From assembly GCA_025093555.1 (NCBI GenBank), contig JAIWNF010000094.1:1-64000 (forward strand): a stretch of 64,000 nucleotides of DNA. The letters run 5' to 3'. Positions 51,301-63,527 of this stretch are shown here, one piece after another. Position numbers and translations under genes: made by a program. Within the stretch, counting starts at the first letter, position 1. Every line of letters starts with the position of its first letter. Under the pieces are notes generated by a model. The model was not told the origin of the DNA. It made no database searches and saw only the letters and a list, made by a program, of their open reading frames with translations. The stretch comes from Circinella umbellata (Eukaryota; Mucoromycota; Mucoromycetes; Mucorales; Lichtheimiaceae).

Positions 51301-51581
51301 TTGGGGGAGAGATCGAGAGAGAAGAAGAAGAAGTGTGGTTATATGCGATGAGTTGTATTATAAGTTAGACAAGTTATATGGGAAGTAGGGGGAGCGGAGG
51401 AAATATACTTGTTAGTTATTATATATAATAAGTTTATTTAGTCTTCTTCTTTCTTTCTTTCTTTCTTTCTTTCACTCTCTCTTTTTTTTTTTGTTATATA
51501 TATATATTCATTAAATCATTTTAGTCTTTTCCCCCCGTAACCTCCACCACCCCCCCTCTTTTTTTTTAAAAAAAAGAAATA
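48350..51581. other. Gene-poor AT-rich stretch, part 2
   Basis: 3.2 kb without a supported gene. It holds TA microsatellites (49357-49376, 49452-49472), a GA run (51036-51059), a CA run (51075-51098) and a TTTC repeat (51450-51472) before the next gene. No tRNA cloverleaf was found. Confidence 0.5.
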
Positions 51582-52467
51582 ATGCGTATTAAATTTTTTC
51601 AATCATCATCATCTACTTCTTCCAATAAAGGAGGAGGAGGATCAACAGCATTGGATGATGCTAGTTTTATAAGTTCATCTTCAGGAACATCTCAATCATC
51701 ATGGCATCAACAACAACAACGTGCATCTACTGAACCAAGACGTGGAAAAAGTCCTTATTATTCACAAGAATCACAGCAACAACAAAATCGACCTAAAACA
51801 TTAAATACTGTGATGCAATTATTTGATCATGACTCACAATCCCTCAAACGAAATTTAAGCAATAATAATAGTAGTAATAGTACCAGTATACAAAATGATA
51901 ATAATGTTAGCAGTATAGATAATCCATATCGTATAAAAGCCAATGGTGCTGTCGTTATCAATAGAACAACACATACTATGACGGATTCTGATGATTTACT
52001 TCTTCATGGAACGAATAGTACAGGATTATCATCTCATATATCTACTACATCTTCTTTTGAAACCAATTCAGTTATTACAACAACCAATCCATCTATATCA
52101 CAACCCATTACAACAGCTCCATTTTTTGAACCAGAAGATACTATTCAACATACTACGAGTACAAGTAGTAGTGGTGGTAGTAGCAGTAGTAGTAGTAGAA
52201 GAAGAAGAAACGAGAACACTGATAATAAAGAAAAGAATTCAACACGATTATCCAGTACTCCAAAATCCATCCATCCATCAACAAAACAACAACAATCAAC
52301 AAAAATGAGAATGGAAAGTAATAGTAGTCGATCCACCTTCCCAATACATGATACCACTCGCTTTTCAACAGATGGCGATTCAATATGTTCTGTGGAATCT
52401 TGGACATCTTCCATGATCATGGAACCATTAGAAGAAGATAATAACACTCATTATTCACCTAACGAAC

Positions 52468-52498
<31 letters not shown>

Positions 52499-53282
52499 CG
52501 TTACTGCATTAAGTCCACCACCAAGAAATACTACCAAGAAATGGGAAAGAGGTCGAATTTATAGTAATGAAATAGATGATATTTGTGAAGCATTAACCAC
52601 CATGAACGAAAATCCAGGTCAACATGAACACTCCTTATTATCACCTCCTTTATCTATACCACCCACATCCTCCTCATCGTCAGCATTACAACAACAACAA
52701 CAGCCACAAGACGAATCTTTTAATAATTGGCATACAATGTTTGAACTTGTCAATCAAGAAAACATTCGATTACGGCATCAATTACAACGTGAACAAAAAG
52801 AACGTGATGAAAATTATAAACATCAAACAGAAATACTTGTGAATACACGACGAGAAAATAAATATCTAAAAAGTACACTTTCACGTATTGAAATGTTAAG
52901 TCATACAGATGTCGCTTATAATAAAGAAAAAAAAAGAAGACAATCCACAGGTGAAATTACTTTATTATTTCCACCTTTGGGAGAAGAAAAAGAAAATGAA
53001 AACGAAAAAACAACAACGAGCAATGAAAAAGGAAAAGAAGAAGCTGTGATGGCGTTATCGAATCGAAGATTTCAAGGATCATCTGTCACATTAACTTATG
53101 AACGAAAAATAAAAATCTTATTGGATGAAATTGAAGGGATGCAAGCAGAAGAAGAAATGATGTATACAAGGCGGAGTAAATTAGCCACCAAGAATAATAT
53201 GTTGGAAAGACATTTATTAGCTAGAGAAGAAACAGTAAAACAATTAGAACATGATTTACGTATCATGCGATTACAAATGTGA
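51582..53282 (+). CDS. Unrecognised low-complexity protein with C-terminal coiled coil
   Basis: A single-exon ORF of 566 aa from ATG 51582. The first ~370 residues are disordered: Ser/Thr/Asn/Gln-rich, with GGGGS, poly-Gln, poly-Ser and a run of ten His at about 305 (NHHHHHHHHHH). The last ~190 residues are charged heptad-like helices (NIRLRHQLQREQKERDEN, then ERHLLAREETVKQLEHDLRI). I do not recognise a family. The layout resembles fungal scaffold or polarity proteins, but no function can be assigned. It is convergent with BCKDHA, 64 bp away. Confidence 0.75.
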
Positions 53283-53346
53283 ATAAAATAATAGTAATAA
53301 TAATAATAATAATATAAGATTGAGTATTTTATTATAAATATAAATA

Positions 53347-55026
53347 TCATTTTAAAGAAGAAGATGCATATTCATGCGTTGTATAATATTCTGGGTATTT
53401 TTTAATTAATTGGTCCAATTCATCACGTTGCATAGCTAAGGAAGGAGGGATTTCATCATAAACATCATTGAATAATTCTTGTAAACCAGGTTTCGGTTTC
53501 TTTTCAGCGGCTGCAAATTTGGTTAAAACAGTCTTACGTATTTCTTTACGTAATTCATCTTCTTTTTGTTGATCCCACCAACCTTGAAGTTCCATATGAC
53601 GTCTCAAACGTGTGATTGGATTATCAAACTTTGCACGTTCTTCTACTTCTTTACGATCACGATATTTCGTAGAATCATCGGAAGTACTGTGATGTCCCAC
53701 ACGATACGTCATGGCTTCAATTAAAACAGGTTTGTTTTCATTGACAGCAATGGCACGCGCTGCTTTGGTAGCATTGTATACTGCAAATGCATCATTCCCA
53801 TCTACACAGACTGTATCAATACCATAACCAATACCACGTGGAGCAATACCATCTCCTTTATATTGTTCACTTGAAGGAGTTGAAATAGCAAAACCATTGT
53901 TACGACTATTAAAAAAAAAGAATATTTAGCTGTTATAGTTATTTATATTAAAAGTGTGTGAAATGATGAGAGTGGAATATATACTTTACCAAAAGAAAAT
54001 GACAGGACAATTTAAAGTAGCCGCCATATTTAAGCCAGCATGAAAATCACCTTCTGAAGCAGCACCTTCACCAAAATAACAAATAGTTACTGCTTGTTTA
54101 TCGCCATTTAATTTAAGTGCGTAAGCTGCTCCAGCTGCTTGTGGAATTTGTGTACCCAATGGAGATGAAATAGTTTGAAAATTATGTTCTTTTGAACCAT
54201 AATGCACTGGCATTTGTCTTCCTTTACCGCCATCCAATGCATTTGAAAAACATTGGTTCATACAATCATCAATAGTAAATCCACGATATAATAACATGAA
54301 TGCTTCTCGATACTATAAGATAGGTAAATAAGATTGAGTTTATGATAGGTCATTCGGGGAGCGGGTTTTACCTAAACAGTGTATATATATATATATTTGT
54401 ACCTGACCATAAACAACATCTTGTGATTCAAGAGCTGCAGCACTTCCAATCATTGCTTCTTCACCATAATGAGTCATATAAAAACTAATACGACCTTGAC
54501 GCTGGGCTTCATATAAAATTTCATCCATGGTATGTAAAGTCCACATTTTTTGATACCATCCAAGGATGGCTTCTTTTGATAATTTTGGATCATGTTCTGA
54601 TTTAAGAATTTTTCCAGTATGATCCATAACACGATAGGCTTTACTAATATCACAAAGATGTTGCATAAAACTTAATTCATGAGTAAATTTATCTATATTA
54701 TGCCAACTTGGTATTTTTGTTGTTTTATTATTAGGTTGTTGTTGTTGTTCCTGAGATAATGATACATTGGCGGTGGTGGTAGTGGTTGTATTATACAATC
54801 TCTAAAATAAAAATGTATATTATAGTATTAGTTTAATGTCATTGTAAATAAAGAAGGGAACCCCAAGAAACATTTAGACCCGGGACCTTCAATGATTGAT
54901 AAAAAGGGTTTTGGTTAAAGTAGGATAATTTACATTTGTCAATACTATTCTATTATAGGAAGGATTAGAAACGAAACGAGTCGTTAAACGAGAACGAGTC
55001 GTATTAATAATAGATGAACGATACAT
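53347..55026 (-). CDS. BCKDHA: 2-oxoisovalerate dehydrogenase E1 alpha (branched-chain keto acid dehydrogenase)
   Basis: Exons are 55026-54934, 54801-54403, 54312-53990 and 53905-53347 (1374 nt, 457 aa). A mitochondrial presequence ([19 protein letters not shown]) precedes the E1-alpha domain: [40 protein letters not shown], the thiamine-PP motif [18 protein letters not shown] ... [11 protein letters not shown], and the phosphorylation loop [16 protein letters not shown]. It decarboxylates keto acids from Leu, Ile and Val, with E1 beta, in mitochondria. The regulatory Ser of the loop is present, so kinase control is plausible. Confidence 0.95.
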
Positions 55027-55667
55027 AGAATAGGTTAAAAAGGGGGAGGGATTTGATTATTATTAAATGTCTTTTTTGAAAATAAAGAGAAAAAAGGAAG
55101 AGATAGTGTCATGATGCCTTTTTTCTTTAAAGAATATATATATTATAGGTTGGACTCGTGGGAAAAAAAATGGAAAACGCTTTCCGCTTCTCCACTTTTT
55201 CTTTTTTTTTCTGGTTGAGAAAAAACAATAGAAATTTATTAATAAGTGAGGGGGGAATAATATAAAGAGGTTTTGACCCTTGAAGACGCGGGGGGGAAGA
55301 GGATTGAAAATAGGATTCTCTAGTATAATGAAATAGAAGAAAAGAGTGTATATATAATATGAGCATACATATAGAGAGTGTGTGTATGTGTATATGTAGA
55401 GTTCTTTTCATTCCATTTTTTTTATACCTTGTATCTTCATATTTCTTTGTGTGTGTGTGTGTGTGTGTGTGTTTGTGTGCTTGGAAAAACGTTCCTAGAC
55501 AATTAACACCTTTCATCCCGATTTTTTTTTTATCACCGAAAAAAAAAAGTCGCGTGCGTAAATAGTATGATTGAGCGCGTTCGTTTTGTTTTTAAGAAAG
55601 ATTACTATAGGTTTTTCTTAAAAACCTAATTCTTCTTGGAGAGAAAGAGAGAGAGGGTAAGATATGT
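55027..55667. other. Intergenic region between DAD3 and BCKDHA
   Basis: No gene seen. A GT run lies at 55448-55472 and a GGGGGG patch at about 55290. Confidence 0.5.
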
Positions 55668-56030
55668 TTATTGAAATGGAGGACGATTGGTATTATTATT
55701 ATTACTATTACTATTATTGTTATAACTTTTATCTTGTTCTTCTTCTACTTGTTGTCGCATTGTATTAGAGTAGGAAGAAGCCATAAAGAATGTATAAATC
55801 AATGAAAGACGTTGTTCAATAAGTCGTAATTTATGAATAAGTCGAGTTAATTGTTGATCATTGGTGGATGCGACAATATGATTTAACTATATAGACACTC
55901 CCTCATTTTCTGTTTAGAATTATCATTATTATTATCATTTAAAATTAAAATCAATAAAACTTACGGTTGCAATAGTATCAACAAATTTTCTTGTTTCATT
56001 AATAATAAGATCTTCCATGTTGGACGACAT
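55668..56030 (-). CDS. DAD3: DASH/Dam1 complex subunit Dad3-like
   Basis: Exons are 56030-55965 and 55886-55668 (285 nt, 94 aa). The central part (IINETRKFVDTIATLNHIV, then IEQRLSLIYTFFMASSYS) fits the Dad3 pattern of a helix followed by an L-x-Y/G-T-x-F-x-x-S-x-YS end. A poly-Asn tail follows. Dad3 is a subunit of the ring complex that couples kinetochores to microtubules. The assignment rests on a short motif and overall size. Confidence 0.65.
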
Positions 56031-56485
56031 TATTTGAATTATATAATTCTTTTTTTTTTTCAGGGCGGAAAAAAATAAAAGGGGGAGTCAATCGTTTTGT
56101 TTTAGTGAAATAATTACCCAAATAAAGAAATAAATGAATAATGAATATGTTTTTTTTTGTGGGGGGAGGGGAGGTAAGAGAATAATGATAAATTCTCTTT
56201 TTTTCCAATCAATTCTGATCACGTAACTTTGGAGGGTGATTATATATTAACACATGAATGAAAAAAAAATGATGGATATTATTTATTAGATAACAAGTTT
56301 TTTGTTATCAAAGCTTTTTTTTTCTTTATTTTAGCTGTAAATAAAAATCTTTTTGCTTTTTTACTTTTTTCCTGCAAAATTATTTTTAGTGAATAGTGTG
56401 TAGCTAGCCTATTCTACTCCTTCCTTCTCCTCCTCCCAACACACCACCACCACTCTTTATAAAAGAAAAGGGGGAAAAACAAACC
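56031..56485. promoter_or_regulatory. Divergent promoter region of DAD3 and the DDHD gene
   Basis: 455 bp of AT-rich DNA. A C-rich patch (CCTTCTCCTCCTCCCAACACACC) lies just before the DDHD start. No specific site recognised. Confidence 0.35.
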
Positions 56486-59400
56486 ATGAATGACGTGGAT
56501 ACTTCTTCATTAACCAATTTATCTCATCAATATTCTATTCATCGACGTGTGGGTCGACCAAGAAGTTTAATTCCTGATGCTGATGTACCTAACCTTGCTG
56601 TACGATGGTAAAAATAAAAAAAACAAAACTCTACTTTTCTTTTTTCATATATATGTTTTTACAATGAAACTTTTTTCTCAAAAAGAAAATTAACCACTTT
56701 TTTTTTTTTTTTTTTGGTTGGAAAAAAAAAAAAAGGTTTCATGCCATAGATAATCCCATTACAGACCCTATTTCCATTCGAAAAGCTAAAACTTTATCAA
56801 GACGTTCAACTCAAAGTTCAGCAACAAGTCCAAATTTTAATATAAGTTCACCAAAAAAAGTACCACCTAAAGAATGGTTACCATTCTCCAAAAGGGATTC
56901 TAATGCTCTCGAAAAAGCTTATCAAGTAAAAAAAAAAAAAAACTTTCTTTTTTTATAAAGTGGGTGGGTAAGAGAGGGGAGAAAAAGAAACTGACAACCA
57001 CTATTTTTTAAATATTTTATTAGAATAATGATGTAAGAGCTAAAGTATTAGTCAATGAAGATCATTTATTTGAAGTAGATGTAACAGCACGTACAATAAG
57101 TCCTGTTTATTGGGAAGGTCCAACATATGAAGTGAGAAGAGCTACATGGTTTATACAAGGAGATGGATCAAAATGGATTCCATGTGAAGAAAGTTTGGCA
57201 GAACAAACTGAAATTGGTTATTAGTAAGTTTCTAGGTTTTGTTTAAGGGGAATCCAATTTGAATATCTTTATAACTTATATATTATAACAGTAAACATAA
57301 ACCCTATTTAATGACCGAAGATCCAATTACTACTACCAATACTTCTTCATCCAATAATTTACAAGAAAAAGAAAATGATTATGATTATGATGATGATATG
57401 GAATTACAAAAATCAACAACAGCTATTGAAGAAAAGAAACTAGAAATTAGTTTAGAACAACAACCTGTTGAAAAACAATGGAATCTATTAGGTCCTTATC
57501 TTGGTCAATATATTGTATATACAGGTGCTAATACTGCATGGTTATTATAGTATGTATAGAATGATATGAGTATGGATACAATAACCAAACAGGATCTAAT
57601 TTATTATTATTTTGTTATAGTAATACAGCAGGTAGTAAAATTGCTAAAAGTATTATTACAAGATTAACCAATCGATCTAATTTGGGGGGTACACGATTAT
57701 TAAGAGGATATCCTGAAGTTGAAAAACAAAACAAGTCCAAAACAGCTAATTCACCTAAAACAATGGAACAAGAAAAAGAATCAGAAAATAAGGATGATAA
57801 TAATAATATTAGTATTGAACGGGGAATAGAAATTACAAATGCGCAAGAAGAAATAGAAGGATATGATAATGAAGATAGTGAAGAAGAAGTAAGATCTATT
57901 GATCATTTAGTATTTGTCATTCATGGGTAAGAAGTTAACTATATTTTGTATATGTGTGTATGTGTGGAGGGGAATGGTCTAAACTAATAACCTCTTTTTT
58001 TTTTCTTTTAGTATTGGACAAAAAATGTCAGAAAGAATGGGCCAAAATTTCACAAATGGTAAACAGAAAATAAAGTAAACAAATTAACATCAACATCAAA
58101 ATACTAATAACCAGTAATATAATAATTAGATGTAAATATGTTACGAAAAACATTAAAATCATCTTATTCTACAGCTATTGCTGCTACTAATAATCCTCAA
58201 CGACCTAATGGTATACAAGTTTTACCTGTTTTATGGCGACATGAAATTACATTTGGTGTAGCAAGTGATGATCAAGACGGGGTTGAAATGGATTTGGGTA
58301 TGGTGGGTGCAGATGATGGTCATCCAACGTTAGATGAACTTACATTAGAAGGTGTTCCTAATATACGTTTAGTCGTATCCGATGTTCTTTTGGATGGTAA
58401 AGTATCAAAGTAACTTATATTATCCTATAACAAAAATCCTAATTATTTTCTTATATATTAGTTCCATTATATCTTACTCAAAAATATCGAGATCAAATGA
58501 CAACTATTATTACAAAAGAAATTAATCGTGTTTATCGATTGTTTGTTCAAAGAAATCCAGAATTTTTAGAGAATAATGGCAAAGTAACACTTATTGGACA
58601 TTCACTTGGTGTAAGTTAATACATATATGAAAAAAGATAAGATGAATAGAACTAATCACTCACCTTTTTTTGTTTCAGTCTTTACTTGCATTTGATGTAT
58701 TAAGTACTCAACCACAAATGGATTATTCAAAACAAACATCGATTTCTTTACTGGATAATAAGAAGGATAAAAAATCATCCTCTACAACCGATAAAAAAAA
58801 TAATCAGGGTGCTTCTCTTTTATTTCCAGTACAGAATTTTTTTGCTGTTGGATCCCCATTAGGTGTTATTTTACTTTTAAGAGGATATAAAATAGCAGCA
58901 AGAAAATCCATTGAAGCCGATCAAATCAATAACAGTACAGCTCATTTTGGTGATATGTCATATACCCCATCCACAATATCATTTTGTTATCCTGCAGTAG
59001 ATAATTTGTATAATATTTTTCACAAGGTAAATAGATATATATATTATATTAGAATTTGTTTAGAGAAAGAGGTAAAAGACTAATTCCACTTTTTTAACTT
59101 TGAAAAAATAAAGTCAGATCCAGTAGCTTATCGACTTGAACCATTAATTGCAAGACAATATGGTGCAAAACTTAAACCTGTCCCCATAGCTTATATTAAA
59201 GGAGGATTAAAAAGTGTGATTGATGCTGGATTTAGTGTTGGATCGGGCATTGCTAATCGAGCAGGTGCTATGTTTGAATCCATGAAATCAGGATTTACAA
59301 CAAGTTTATTTATGCGTGGTTTGGGACTTTCAAAACAATTAGAAGATGAATTACATCAGCAACATCAACAGCAACAACAAGAAAGAAATATAGAACAAGA

Positions 59401-59815
59401 ATCATCCTCCATGAATAATAATAATAATAATGGATCTTCTACTACTACACCTCCTATGGCAGATGATCAAACACTTCGTTCAAGATCAAGAAGTGATCCT
59501 TCTTTAGCAGAAAAATATCGAAAACGATCTTCATCCGTGTCAGCAGGTGAATTATCAGGTGCTGAAAAATTACAAATGTTGAATAGAAATGGCCGTGTTG
59601 ATTTTTGTTTACAAGAAGGTATTTTGGAAAATCCATATCTAAGTGCATTTAGTGCTCATATGGCTTATTGGCAGGTAAATAATAATGAAGAATGGATTTT
59701 TTTTATATATATATTATATTCTATATTTATTTAAAAACTCGATAATAATAATAATAAATAGGATTTGGATGTTGCAGCATTTCTTGTACGAGAAATATAT
59801 ACAATGAATAAATAA
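56486..59815 (+). CDS. DDHD-domain phospholipase A1-like protein (PA-PLA1 family)
   Basis: There are 11 exons from 56486 to 59815 (2502 nt, 833 aa): 56486-56607, 56736-56925, 57024-57223, 57292-57549, 57621-57926, 58012-58058, 58130-58396, 58462-58610, 58679-59026, 59114-59674 and 59762-59815. The N-terminal half has a WWE-like region (SPVYWEGPTYEVRRATWFI, GDGSKWIPCEE). The lipase part has LVFVIHGIGQKM, the nucleophile elbow VTLIGHSLGSLLAFD (GHSLG), and the DDHD domain from FFAVGSPLGVILLLRG to RVDFCLQEG ... HMAYW. It probably cleaves phosphatidic acid or related lipids at ER/mitochondrial membranes, like yeast YOR022C. It ends 47 bp from FMC1. Confidence 0.92.
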
Positions 59816-59862
59816 ATAAAACACTAAAGCGCGCGATGACGGAAAGGGGGAGAATGTTTTAT

Positions 59863-60479
59863 TTATTTATGGAATGCATCCATCACACGGTCTGTAGCTG
59901 CTTCATTTGGATTATATTCTTTTGGCATATTAAGACCTACTCGTTTTGCAGACATTTCAATTCTCTTCTTTTGTTCTAAAACAATAGCTGAATATTGATC
60001 TCGAAGTTCCTATATATCATATATCATAGTATTATTATTATTATTATTTATTATTTATCGTTGTTATTGTAAATTATTTAGATCCTTTATCCCTCCTCCT
60101 CCTCCTCCTCCTCCTCCTCCTCCTCCTCCTCCTCTCTAGTAGAATTTTAAAATACCTTATGTTGTCGTGAACTTCTTAAATAAGTCAATACATTTTCAGC
60201 ATTAGTATTTAATGCTTCCATTTTTTTTGGATCAGTCACATTTTTATTTTCACGATACATTGTCTTTAATTGCTTTTCAAATATATCGTTGGTTTTTGTG
60301 AACTAAAAAAAAAGTTTACCCTTTTAAAGTCAATTAAAAAAATACGTCTTCATTTACAAAGAGAGTATTCTTTTTTCTTTGAAAAAAAAAGTTATATATA
60401 TTCTTATATATTGATTTACCTGTCGATGGACTTCACGTAATAAATGTCGATAGGTTGCAATTCTTGATAATACTGCCAT
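59863..60479 (-). CDS. FMC1: ATP synthase assembly factor Fmc1 (LYR-type)
   Basis: Exons are 60479-60420, 60302-60156 and 60009-59863 (354 nt, 117 aa). The N-terminus ATYRHLLREVHRQ is an LYR-like motif. The C-terminal NVLTYLRSSRQHKELRDQY, then KRVGLNMPKEYNP, aligns with the FMC1 family end (LRS.R.H..L ... VGL.LP). In yeast, Fmc1 helps Atp12 assemble the F1 sector in the mitochondrial matrix. Intron 2 contains a (CCT)n run. Confidence 0.8.
60092..60134 (-). repeat. (CCT)n microsatellite in FMC1 intron 2
   Basis: About 14 uninterrupted CCT units (GGA on the transcribed strand) lie inside the intron 60155-60010, making a homopurine tract in the pre-mRNA. Confidence 0.95.
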
Positions 60480-61736
60480 TATTATTATTATTTTTGTTGT
60501 AATGGAATAAAAAAAGTTGACAACTTTTATTTAAGAAATTATTTATGAAATGAAAACTTTAGACCTCAGCTGGGTGGGGGAGGGGGGAATTGAAGACACC
60601 CCTTCAACTCTTTGACAGGCACGAAAGACATCTTCCCCTTCCTAACCTGTTACTTAAGTTATGTAATGGTCTTTTAAAAGGATGTTGTTTGAACAGAATA
60701 GAACGCAGTAAAAAATGGCCATGAGATTAAATATAACTATTACAATATAAGAGGTTATATATAATTATCTAATTAATAAATTTACAAGCCTATATTTTCC
60801 CCTACGTATGATTTGGCACTTGTTTTTTTCTTCAGATAGTATCACTTGAAAACACTCAATAACTTTGTGTGTAATATATCTACACTTGCAAACTCTTCAA
60901 AAGTTTTTTTTTTCTTTGTCAGTGCTTATGTTTTTGATCGTACTAAGAGCAGGGCGTCTTTATCATACAAGACGACCAGTTGTATAATCTATAAACCCTG
61001 TCTTACGGCATTAAATATGAACGATGTTTCATGAGAGTCATTTTAATAAAGACAAAATACCATTTTGTGATCTTCATAATAATTTTTCTTTCATTTTAAA
61101 TGGTATGTGAAGAGAGTAACCCGATCTAGCAATAGTTCACTCAATGAAAAAAAAAGATCACCAATGATCCATTTATATCGACAACAAGAATTTAAATGAG
61201 TCACATTACTGGATATATGTTGAAAGAGTGAATGATATATTAACTTTTTAAGTAAATAAAAAAATTGTTTTATAGTCATTTTATGTTTGTATTCATTAGG
61301 ATTTTGCAAGGGTGTTTATAATTTTTGTGTACTTTTTCCGGTGGCGACCAAATTCCTGTATGTCGATATGTTAGCACGTTCAAGTTTTGAACCGTTAGAG
61401 TATGGTTTTGCTTTTGGCTTTACGTAATTTTTAAACAGTAAGCTTACTTATCTTCATATTACATACTAGAGATAATCCCATTATGAAAAAACAAATTCAT
61501 ATAAATAGACCAACTCGTACGGTACATCTTTATCTTATTCTCGAGGATAAATATACTTTGTTCTAATAGACTCATTATTTTTTTTATTTATCATATTTAT
61601 TGTTGAATTAAATTATTAAGACAAGTCACTTTATGGTTAGCGGCTGAAAAGGACCATTTTGGTGGGCTGGTAACGAAACGGGACATAGAAAGCAGACCAA
61701 GAAAAGGAAGGTGGTTGTATCAATTGAAACAAGATG
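60480..61736. other. Gene-poor intergenic region
   Basis: No supported gene. Short frames here (for example at 60846) lack domains and coding bias. Around 61620-61736 there is a less AT-rich patch with a Lys/Arg-rich frame that may be an old transposon remnant. Confidence 0.45.
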
Positions 61737-61878
61737 TTACAGGTAACAAGGCGGTTTGGCGGCTTGCCCCCAACGAGCCGCCGAACCGCAGCTTCGGAGG
61801 GGTTGAGTTCCTTCGCTTGGCTTCGTGTCAACCCCCCCCCGAAGCTGCGAAGGTGAAGAAGTCTCGTATTACAGGTAA
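61737..61878. repeat. GC-rich double-hairpin insert flanked by a 10-bp direct repeat
   Basis: TTACAGGTAA occurs at 61737-61746 and again at 61869-61878. The 122 bp between are far more GC-rich than the surroundings. They can fold into two adjacent stems: GCGGTTTGGCGGCT with AGCCGCCGAACCGC, and AGCTTCGGAGGGGTTGA with TCAACCCCCCCCCGAAGCT (allowing bulges). The direct repeats look like a target-site duplication, which would make this a small fold-back element. It might instead be a structured RNA segment. Confidence 0.7.
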
Positions 61879-63527
61879 TAGTTACATCCTGTTAGTTGGT
61901 TTCGATATTGTGATCAATACTAACTAATATATACACTTTTATAGGTCCAATTTTAGAAGATAGAAATATGTTTCGCAACTATTGTACAAAACAACCCAAT
62001 TCATGGATCAATGTTGCCTATATCCGTACATCAGCCAACACCATGTTCTCAAGTTAGTCGATGTCGACGACTTTTACAAACAATGTAGACAAAGGTTGAT
62101 ATGGTGCATTTCACCTGTAATCGCCAATAATTTTCATTAATTTCTAGAGGCTTCAGCTTCACACTAAATAAATATTTTGTAAATCTACACTTTAATTATC
62201 ATTTTTAAGCATATCTTAAACAATTATTAAGGTTTAGAAAGTTGTAAAAAAAGTTGAAGTTTGTCAAAGTTGGTCGGTCAAACCCAAATTTCGACCCTTT
62301 TGGCTGGGCAGGACATAAAATTGAAAGGTAAAGGACTACATATCGTAGTTTTCGAGTATAGGTGAAGCAAACCACGTGATACCGGTAGTAGGTGAAAATC
62401 TTAGAATGAGCTCTAACACAGTATCACAATATTGGAATCTAAGACCATAATCTAAAGGTAAGAAACTATAGAAACGAATTTTTAGTCAATTAAAAAATAT
62501 ATATATATTTGATAAATTTGCTGCTTATATATTAATGATCAAACAAATAAACTGTACTATATTCCCTCATATGTTGGAAATTTATTACAGCATTGCACTG
62601 TAGTTACGTATTTTTCCCATTAATTGAAAAAGAATAAAAAAATGAAGAATTCTAAGAGCTAAGCATACTATTATCAATTGCAGAATTGATTTTGTAAATA
62701 ATCAAATATTAAACGCAATGTAATACTAGATAGAAAAGCTTTTTGACTTTGGTTTTATTCAAAGCACCACCAGCAAAGAAAAAATATCTATAATAGGGCC
62801 GAGGAGTTAGTTCTAAGCTATAATATAAGACTGTTGAGCAATCTAAATGTATCTATCTGCTTGAGTTTATTGATATATACTAGTGTTTCATCAGAACATT
62901 ATCATATGAGAAGCCTACAAAAGAAGAAGTAGAACTTATTAAAAGTATTAGAATAAGACACCTACTTAACTTTATTATGCTATAAAAGTGATTCTAAGTT
63001 ATGTGCCGGTAATAATCGTAACACAAATTACTAAATAAAGAACCTGTTTTTAATTTGAAAAATTGAATTATTGGGACACAGAAATTTATCTTCAAGTGAT
63101 TAAATTGCGCCACATTTGCTTTCTTAAATTTTCTGCATGTTTCCTAAATATGTGAATATCTATTTTACTATATGTTGATTGTAGTTTCTAATATCAAGAA
63201 AATAAATTATACCATACACTGTATTAAATGTCATTTGGTATATATTTGGATCCTATATCCACATATACCATATAGAGTTGTATCATGTTTGTTATTGGAA
63301 ATGAATGTATCTTTATTATTCTAGTCGTATATTATGTGTATAAAATCCAAGCCCCTTCTTGCCACTAAACCAGAAATCTGCGTAGCAGCATCACATGAAT
63401 ACCACTAAATAAAACGTTATCTATTAAATGTTTGAAGAACATTCATCTAATTTCTTTTTTACATACCTTTTCTTTTTTTTGAACTCTATATTGTTCTTGT
63501 TGACAACTATTATTAACCATTATCAAC
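61879..63527. other. Gene-poor intergenic region
   Basis: No intact gene. A short frame at about 61944-62057 (RNMFRNYCTKQPNSWINVAY) may be a decayed transposon piece. The rest is AT-rich without recognised repeats. Confidence 0.45.

Noticed and set aside
46582..51581. Candidate centromere
   Set aside because: Size and AT-richness alone are not evidence. No centromeric retroelement or repeat array is present.
52145..52447. Minus-strand Leu/Val-rich frames within the coiled-coil gene
   Set aside because: They are antisense shadows of Ser/Asn/Gln codon runs in the 566-aa plus-strand ORF.
60846..61309. Small ORFs on both strands
   Set aside because: No domain, no splice-supported extension and no coding composition.
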